48,097 nt of DNA from a bacterium (GTDB lineage: Bacteria > Vulcanimicrobiota > Xenobia > Xenobiales > JADMJV01), in the NCBI GenBank assembly GCA_018266105.1, contig JAFEBA010000062.1, positions 11,647-59,743 of the forward strand. The letters are read 5' to 3'. Numbering within the stretch: the stretch's first letter is position 1; each line of letters begins with the position of its first letter. Shown in pieces: positions 42,483 to 48,097 of this stretch. The translations under genes and the position numbers were made by a program. A model generated the notes under the pieces. The model was given only the letters and a program-made list of their open reading frames with translations. It searched no databases and was not told where the DNA came from.

Positions 42483-42962
42483 TTACGACTCCTGCAAGCT
42501 CAGTTCTTGTTGCAGCTTGTTGGCCTCCTGAAAGAGGTCGAAATGGCCGGTGGCTCTCGCCATCTCCAGAGCCTCCTCGGCCATGGAACGCGCCGACTGA
42601 CCCCAACCGGTGAGCGCGAAGAAGCGCGCTCTCTCCACCATGTAGCGCAACCAGGCGCGATGCTTTTCGGGAATCTCTCGGGTGTCGCGCTGGGCCGCCT
42701 CAATCAAAACGAAGTCGGCCTCATTCAGGGTCTCACGAGCGGCCTCGAAGGTTCGCCGGAGCAACTGCATATGACCAAGGTGGGAGAGCAAATGAGCGAG
42801 AAGATAAGGATTACCGGTCGCTTTGACCTGAAGCTTGTAGGCGGTTAGCTGGTGAATGCTCATTTCGAGATCAGCCGGTTGCACCAGAGCTTTAATGGAT
42901 TCTTCGTCCGGCAACTTCGGTTGAGAATCAGGTGCGGGTGTGGAATCCATCGAGTTTGACAT
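42483..42962 (-). CDS. Helical TPR-like hypothetical protein
   Basis: 159 residues without signal or membrane helix. From about residue 30 the sequence is helical with TPR-like spacing (AHLLSHLGHMQLLRRTFEAA; ARSMAEEALEMARATGHFDL). A role in protein contacts is likely, but no partner is evident. The start overlaps the proposed start of the divergent gene at 42940 by 23 bases, so one of the two starts may be further in. Confidence 0.65.
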   Translation of the reverse strand: MSNSMDSTPAPDSQPKLPDEESIKALVQPADLEMSIHQLTAYKLQVKATGNPYLLAHLLSHLGHMQLLRRTFEAARETLNEADFVLIEAAQRDTREIPEKHRAWLRYMVERARFFALTGWGQSARSMAEEALEMARATGHFDLFQEANKLQQELSLQES

Positions 42963-43596
42963 CGGGAGTGGCTACGCAAGTAGCTCTAAGGTTCCTCCCC
43001 TGGACGTCTGCCATGAGCGCAAATGGCGCGAGTACAGCGCCCAGCTGGGGCCTTTAAAGCTGCAGCCAGCCTGGTTCAGCCGGTTTCTGGAAAAAGTCTG
43101 CTCACCACCCTGTCACCCATCGCCCCTGCCCCTGGAGGGCTGGAAAGCCATTCTGCCCTGCCTGAGCGTTGCCGCTGACTGGGATCTGCCGACCGCCTGC
43201 TGGAACGAAACCGAGAAGGCCCTGCGCAACCCGCAAAAACGCGAGGCCCTGGTGCGGGGGCTGGCGCTGCTCCGCAGCCAATGCCCCCAAGAGGTGGCTC
43301 GCTGGCTCAGGCTCTCGCCCCATAACCTGTGTCGCACGGCCCGGCGGCTGGGCATGTTCGCGGCCGAAAAGGCCGTCCAGGTGATTGGCCAGGCCCGGCG
43401 CCATCCCAGCTTTTGCGAACCCAAAACAGGCGAGTGTTTCGCGGTCTGGCTCAAACAGTGGGGACCTCTGCGCATTCCCGACTGGCTGAGTGAGGGAGTC
43501 GAACGGGGCCGCCCACTCGACCAGTTGAGGCTCGAATTCCAGAAGCACCAACCAGCTCTGCAGTTGGACCTGCTCTACCGCTTACTCAGATCGTAG
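42940..43596 (+). CDS. Hypothetical protein, helical
   Basis: 218 residues if the ATG at 42940 is used; no other ATG, GTG or TTG lies in frame for a long way, so the start is uncertain because of the overlap with the divergent gene. It is rich in Trp, Leu and Arg (LRLSPHNLCRTARRLGMFAA; AVWLKQWGPLRIPDWLSEG), has several Cys, and looks like a helical scaffold. No family is recognised. Its end overlaps by 22 bases the end of the leftward paralog-pair member. Confidence 0.55.
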   Translation: MESIEFDIGSGYASSSKVPPLDVCHERKWREYSAQLGPLKLQPAWFSRFLEKVCSPPCHPSPLPLEGWKAILPCLSVAADWDLPTACWNETEKALRNPQKREALVRGLALLRSQCPQEVARWLRLSPHNLCRTARRLGMFAAEKAVQVIGQARRHPSFCEPKTGECFAVWLKQWGPLRIPDWLSEGVERGRPLDQLRLEFQKHQPALQLDLLYRLLRS

Positions 43597-43883
43597 GGCT
43601 CCCCCAGAATGCGCGCCAGTTCGACAAAGACAGACTGTTCCCAGGGCACGAATTTCTCCCGATATATATCCTCGCGCTCCAGTTGCAGACTGGCACCGAT
43701 GCGGTCCAGCAGCAGCGGAATGGTCCAGAGGCGCCGAATCAGCTCGCGGTCGATACCCGCTCCGCGCGGATGGATTTCGCTCAAAATCTCCAAAAATCGA
43801 TGGGCCGTCGCCGGATCGAAACGCATCTCCAGCAACGGGTCCAGTAGCTCTTCCCACCCCTGGTCGAGATCCGCCAGTAACAC
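43575..43883 (-). CDS. Paralog-pair protein A (unknown, ~102 aa)
   Basis: About 102 residues from a GTG at 43883; a longer frame to 44018 would run antisense through the partner gene. It contains GWEELLDPLLEMRFDP, then RRLWTIPLLLDRIGASL, and ends VELARILGEPYDLSKR. It aligns along its whole length with the divergent protein at 43896-44189 (GW...PL....RF.P...FL; WTIPLLLD versus WLIPFTLN; VELARILGEP versus TEVSRWLGEP). No known domain is recognised. Helical, cytoplasmic. Confidence 0.6.
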   Translation of the reverse strand: MLLADLDQGWEELLDPLLEMRFDPATAHRFLEILSEIHPRGAGIDRELIRRLWTIPLLLDRIGASLQLEREDIYREKFVPWEQSVFVELARILGEPYDLSKR

Positions 43884-43895
43884 GGGGAGCTTTTC

Positions 43896-44189
43896 TTGAC
43901 CGCCTTCGACCTGCCCTCTCAGCTGGCCATGGGCTGGGGACGCTTCATGGAGCCCCTGCGCGAAGGCCGCTTTCTGCCCGAAGAAGGCGAGGGCTTTTTG
44001 CGCACTTTGCAGACCCACACACCCCCGGAGGACAAATTACCCTACGACGTGGTCCGATGGATCTGGCTGATTCCTTTCACCCTCAACTGGTATGGTAAAA
44101 ACCTGCCCGATGAGGTCGACGAGGACCATTTTCGCCACCTGGAAGACCGCTTCTATACGGAGGTTTCGCGCTGGCTGGGAGAGCCCTGA
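43896..44189 (+). CDS. Paralog-pair protein B (unknown, ~97 aa)
   Basis: 97 residues from a TTG preceded at good spacing by GGGGAG; an ATG 11 codons later is an alternative. Conserved positions shared with protein A include MGWGRFMEPLREGRFLPEEG, RWIWLIPFTLNWYGKNL and SRWLGEP. The two genes are head to head with 12 bases between start codons and so must share regulatory DNA. Function is unknown. Confidence 0.62.
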   Translation: MTAFDLPSQLAMGWGRFMEPLREGRFLPEEGEGFLRTLQTHTPPEDKLPYDVVRWIWLIPFTLNWYGKNLPDEVDEDHFRHLEDRFYTEVSRWLGEP

Positions 44190-44190
44190 A

Positions 44191-44751
44191 TCAGTCCTGC
44201 AGGAGCAGCAGCAAGGCCGCGCCACCCTTTTCCACCTGCTCCAGGCGGCTCGGGTCCTGACCCTGGACCTGCCCGACTCGAACGCCAAAGTTATTGCGAA
44301 TCGTTCCGTCCGAGTCCACCCGGCCCGAGGGAAAGAACTCACCCCACTTGTAGACTCGTCCTTTGTCGTCGACATGTCCTTTAGGAATGAGGCCGGCAGG
44401 GCCGGTGATGGTGCCATCCGCCTTGACCTTCCCCACCGGCCAGCCGATGGGATTGCGAATCGTTCCGTCACCGTCCACCCGGCCTTTAGGGAGAACCAGA
44501 CCGGTGACCTTGCCCAGGTCTTCGGACCGCGGCGCCGTCTGCACCTGGGCTTGAGCCGCCTGGGCGCCTCCCACCACGCCGGCCACGGCCAGCCCGGCCA
44601 GGGCCAGACCTCGCCAACCCGACCCATGTTCAGCCGACGAAACCTCAAAGCGGTCGTGCTGTTCCTGTTCGGGCCCGGGCGGGGGAGCGCTTCTGGGGGA
44701 GTTGTGAATGGGGCTGGCTGTAGCCAGTCTGGAGGCGCTTGAGGTCTGCAT
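44191..44751 (-). CDS. Membrane-anchored protein with GxVDxDGTI repeats
   Basis: 186 residues. A Ser/Pro/Gln-rich N-terminal leader of about 45 residues leads to a hydrophobic helix (WRGLALAGLAVAGVVGGAQA, about 46-66). Four to five repeats of about 16 residues follow at roughly 84-99, 102-117, 120-135, 138-153 and a degenerate fifth (PKGRVDGDGTIRN; VGKVKADGTITG; PKGHVDDKGRVYK; PSGRVDSDGTIRN). The repeats probably form beta hairpins, comparable in rhythm to MORN or similar repeats but not the same. A short hydrophobic tail ends the protein. Family unknown. Confidence 0.75.
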   Translation of the reverse strand: MQTSSASRLATASPIHNSPRSAPPPGPEQEQHDRFEVSSAEHGSGWRGLALAGLAVAGVVGGAQAAQAQVQTAPRSEDLGKVTGLVLPKGRVDGDGTIRNPIGWPVGKVKADGTITGPAGLIPKGHVDDKGRVYKWGEFFPSGRVDSDGTIRNNFGVRVGQVQGQDPSRLEQVEKGGAALLLLLQD

Positions 44752-44776
44752 TCAAGCAGACTAGTGGCGGTGGCTG

Positions 44777-44824
44777 AAAGAAAACAAAAAAGCCCGGCCG
44801 TAGCCAGGCTTTCTTGTTTTCTTT
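44777..44824. terminator. Long A/T-flanked inverted repeat, likely bidirectional terminator
   Basis: Two 22-base arms (44777-44798 and 44803-44824) pair with only two mismatches around a 4-base loop; the GC-rich core is GCC-x-GGC and the outer part is A-rich on the left arm and T-rich on the right. It lies 9 bases past the stop of the leftward glycine-zipper gene, so on the minus strand the T-run follows the core as an intrinsic terminator needs; the other strand has the same form. Confidence 0.75.
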
Positions 44825-44833
44825 GGAGAGCTC

Positions 44834-45307
44834 TTAGAAGAGCAGGCTGAGGCCAGCGCCTACGCCAGCGGCAGCCAGGTAGCCACCACCCACCGCATTG
44901 GTCAGGGCCATGGTGATGGCGCCTTTGACAGCGCCGCTCACGCCACCCACGGTCGCACCGAGGGCGCCACCGGCCAGAGCGCCGGCGCCGGGATGGCCGC
45001 CTGCACCGCCGAGCACGGCGCCACCGAAGGCACCGGTTGCGCCACCAACAAAGGCGCCAACGCCGCCGCCGATGAGGGCCGCATTGCCCACGCTGCCGCC
45101 GGCCAGCCAGTTGCAGGCCATGCCGTTGACGGCGCCACCGACCATACGAGTCAGAATGCTGCCGCCGGAGAAATGATTGTTGCCGTTGTCATCGCCCTTG
45201 CTGGGCTGAAATTCATCTTGCTGAGGGGCCTGCTGAGGGGCGGCTTTGGGAGCCGTGGGCAGGCTACGATTGGCGGGAACCAGGCTATTGAACGATTGAA
45301 CTTGCAT
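44834..45307 (-). CDS. Glycine-zipper hydrophobic protein
   Basis: 157 residues. The N-terminal about 50 are Gln/Pro/Asn-rich (MQVQSFNSLVPANRSLPTAP) and similar in layout to the leader of the neighbouring repeat protein. From about 55 on it is almost entirely Gly/Ala/Val with GxxxG spacing (ALIGGGVGAFVGGATGAFGG; AGALAGGALGATVGGVSGAV), ending GLSLLF. Such glycine-zipper segments insert into membranes or form pores and also occur in bacteriocin-like peptides. GGAGA lies about 9 bases before the ATG. Function unknown. Confidence 0.75.
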   Translation of the reverse strand: MQVQSFNSLVPANRSLPTAPKAAPQQAPQQDEFQPSKGDDNGNNHFSGGSILTRMVGGAVNGMACNWLAGGSVGNAALIGGGVGAFVGGATGAFGGAVLGGAGGHPGAGALAGGALGATVGGVSGAVKGAITMALTNAVGGGYLAAAGVGAGLSLLF

Positions 45308-45407
45308 GTCTTTCTGTCTCCGTTGCGTTTGTTGTGTGTAGGCACATCTTTAACGCGCGCGGATGAACATTTTGTGGCCTGATTGTTGCCAGATCGCCGA
45401 CCAGGTA

Positions 45408-46541
<1,134 letters not shown>

Positions 46542-46548
46542 CTTTTGG

Positions 46549-47511
46549 TTAATGCCCGGCCACCGCCTCCGCCTTACGTTCCGCCAGCATGTGCTCGGCG
46601 TCCATGGCCGCCTTACAACCCATCCCGGCAGCCGTAATGGCCTGACGATACCGCTTGTCCACTACGTCTCCGCAGCCGAAGATGCCGGGAACGTTGGTCT
46701 TGACGTTTTCACCGTTGGTCTTGCCGAGCTGGGTAACCAGGTAGCCTTCCTCATCTAGTTCGCAAACGCCGCGTAAAAATTCCGTATTGGGGATGTGTCC
46801 GATCCCTAGAAACAAGCCGGAGATTTTGAGCTGCTCGGGCTTTCCGTCCTTCTGCAACTGGAGATACTCCACTCCCTTCTCAGGACTACCGTGCACGCTC
46901 TCGACCACCGTATTCCAATGCACCTGAATTTTCTCGTGGGAGAGGGTGCGGTCTTGCATGATCTTGGAGGCGCGCAGACTGTCGCGGCGGTGCAGCAGAT
47001 GGACCTTGCTGGCGAAACGAGTCAAGAACAGGGCCTCTTCGCAGGCCGAGTCGCCTCCGCCCACGACCGCGATTTCCATGTCGCGGTAGAAAGCACCGTC
47101 GCAGGTGGCGCAAGAAGAAACGCCGCGCCCAAAGAGTTCATCTTCGCCCGGCACGTTGAGACGGCGAGCACGCGCTCCCGAAGCCACGATCAGCGCATCA
47201 CAGGTGATGACTTCGCCGCCGTCGGTGGTGCAGCGCAGAGGGCTGCCGGGTTCAACCTTGGAGATAAATCCGTACTGATAGCGGGCTCCGAAGCGTTGAG
47301 CCTGTTTCTTCATATTCTCAACCAGGTCAAAACCATTGATTCCTTCAGGGAAGCCCGGAAAATTCTCTACGTCCGAGGTGAGACTCAGCTGCCCGCCGGG
47401 TTCATTGCCCTCCAGCACCAGCGGCTTCAGATCGGCCCGGGCGGCATAGATGGCGGCCGTGTGGCCGGCGCAACCGGAACCGGCGATCAGGACGGGGACG
47501 TGTTCAGACAT
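46549..47511 (-). CDS. trxB: Thioredoxin reductase
   Basis: 320-residue FAD/NADPH enzyme that reduces thioredoxin. FAD motif LIAGSGCAGHTAAIYAARA at the N-terminus, redox-active CATC (Cys134, Cys137), NADPH motif VVGGGDSACEEALFLTRFA and the C-terminal FGCGDVVDKRYRQAITAAGM are all standard. GGAGG lies 11 bases before the ATG. It leads the trxB-htrA unit and is divergent from the secretion ATPase at the window end. Confidence 0.97.
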   Translation of the reverse strand: MSEHVPVLIAGSGCAGHTAAIYAARADLKPLVLEGNEPGGQLSLTSDVENFPGFPEGINGFDLVENMKKQAQRFGARYQYGFISKVEPGSPLRCTTDGGEVITCDALIVASGARARRLNVPGEDELFGRGVSSCATCDGAFYRDMEIAVVGGGDSACEEALFLTRFASKVHLLHRRDSLRASKIMQDRTLSHEKIQVHWNTVVESVHGSPEKGVEYLQLQKDGKPEQLKISGLFLGIGHIPNTEFLRGVCELDEEGYLVTQLGKTNGENVKTNVPGIFGCGDVVDKRYRQAITAAGMGCKAAMDAEHMLAERKAEAVAGH

Positions 47512-47563
47512 AGGTTTGGGACCTCCAAAAAAGCTTTTCCACCTTTCCGTGCGTCACTCTCAA

Positions 47564-47591
47564 GGCCCTTTTTCGCCCGCGGCGAAAGGCC
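47564..47591 (+). promoter_or_regulatory. Hairpin overlapping the ribosome-binding site of the terminal ATPase gene
   Basis: TTTCGCC (47571-47577) pairs perfectly with GGCGAAA (47581-47587) across a 3-base loop, and flanking GGCC blocks (47564-47567 and 47588-47591) can extend it with a small bulge. The right arm contains AAAGG, the only ribosome-binding-site candidate for the ATG at 47596, so the hairpin could limit translation. No T-tract follows, so it is not a typical terminator. Confidence 0.4.
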
Positions 47592-47595
47592 TCGA

Positions 47596-48097
47596 ATGCA
47601 GCCGCAGGCCATTCATGATCAATTCCTGGATGAGTTCCAGGATATGGATTTCAGCAATTTCGAGAGCTACGTGATTGCAGCTTTCCGCAAGGGTTCAAGT
47701 GACGTCCACTTTGAACCGCTCCCGTCGGAACTTCGCATCCGCTGCCGCATCGAAGGCGACCTCTATGAGATGGCGCGCCTGCGCCACGCACCCGGGCCCA
47801 AGAAGCCCCATCCCATCACCGTTCAGATCAAAGCTCGCACCGGGCTGCAGCTGCAGTCGCGCGTCCCCGAGGACGGTCGCTTCGAGATGGTGGTGGACGA
47901 ACAACCTCTGAATCTACGGGTTTCTTCCATCCCTCAGGTGTTTGGCGAGAAGCTGGTGGTGCGCATCTTCAATGTCAACCGCATCACCGATCTGCGCACG
48001 CTCGGCTTCCGCGACGTCAATCTCAAGCGCCTGCGCCAGGTGGTGGTGCAGAAGGCCGGCATGATCCTGATCTCCGGGCCCACCGGCTCGGGCAAGA
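47596..48097 (+). CDS. Second GspE/PilB-type secretion or pilus ATPase (3' end outside window)
   Basis: The frame opens at ATG 47596 and runs off the window, giving 167 residues. There is almost no N-terminal domain: the N2 domain begins at about residue 25 (SYVIAAFRKGSSDVHFEPLP; QSRVPEDGRFEMVVD; QVFGEKLVVRIFNVN). The fragment stops inside Walker A (LISGPTGSGK). A start this short, without the GspE_N/MshEN domain, points to a PilB/PilT/GspE relative distinct from the gspE at 23030. Whether it drives a pilus or another secretion system depends on sequence beyond the window. GC-rich hairpin overlaps its ribosome-binding site. Confidence 0.9.
   Translation, partial: MQPQAIHDQFLDEFQDMDFSNFESYVIAAFRKGSSDVHFEPLPSELRIRCRIEGDLYEMARLRHAPGPKKPHPITVQIKARTGLQLQSRVPEDGRFEMVVDEQPLNLRVSSIPQVFGEKLVVRIFNVNRITDLRTLGFRDVNLKRLRQVVVQKAGMILISGPTGSGK

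Overview
This is a GC-rich, densely packed bacterial chromosomal segment. It holds about 47 protein-coding genes, no rRNA or tRNA gene that I can see, and no mobile element or CRISPR array. No stretch longer than about 300 bases lacks a gene; the largest gap, 32409-32654, holds at most one doubtful small membrane ORF. Many neighbours overlap by ATGA, GTGA or TTGA, and GTG and TTG starts are frequent. A secretin, many lipobox proteins and a full inner-membrane secretion platform point to a diderm (outer-membrane) bacterium. Gene order and divergent sequences do not look proteobacterial. A lineage such as Eremiobacterota/Vulcanimicrobiota/Xenobia or Armatimonadota is my guess only.

Layout. 1-7.8 kb: 3' part of aspS coupled to a shortened two-domain cytidine deaminase; a PD-(D/E)xK-like unknown with a cupin; an ATP-grasp enzyme; a TSUP permease; an RluA-type pseudouridine synthase; a clostripain-family lipoprotein. 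7.1-11.2 kb: a minus-strand run of PEGA/TPR protein, polA, RlmJ-like protein and the C11 peptidase. 11.2-14 kb: a DUF1795-like lipoprotein and a large TPR protein with a degenerate class III cyclase domain. 13.9-25.6 kb: a type II secretion (T2SS) locus. A GspC-like gene and a repeat-bearing secreted protein run leftward. GspI, J, K, L, M, N, D, E and F-like genes run rightward as one tightly overlapping operon. The major pseudopilin (GspG) and prepilin peptidase (GspO) are not in the window.

25.7-34 kb: PilZ protein, small secreted and FmdB-like proteins, DUF1800 protein, OsmC peroxidase, the PdxS-PdxT vitamin B6 synthase pair, an M61-like secreted metallopeptidase, a second DUF1795-like lipoprotein and a dual-specificity phosphatase. 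34-40.5 kb: a rightward information/stress operon of recJ, a J-domain-like membrane protein, a bifunctional RelA/SpoT and dtd. 40.4-48.1 kb: a methyltransferase, several secreted or TPR unknowns, a head-to-head pair of paralogous ~100-residue proteins, a repeat protein and a glycine-zipper protein with similar N-termini, an HtrA protease with thioredoxin reductase, and the start of a second GspE/PilB-type ATPase cut by the window end.

The least explained parts are: the LSWxEI-repeat protein beside the T2SS; the Ig-like C-terminal extension on the secretin; the inactive-looking cyclase domain; the divergent paralog pair near 43.9 kb; and the two leader-sharing proteins at 44.2-45.3 kb. All functional assignments come from motif and family recognition by eye; no database search was run.
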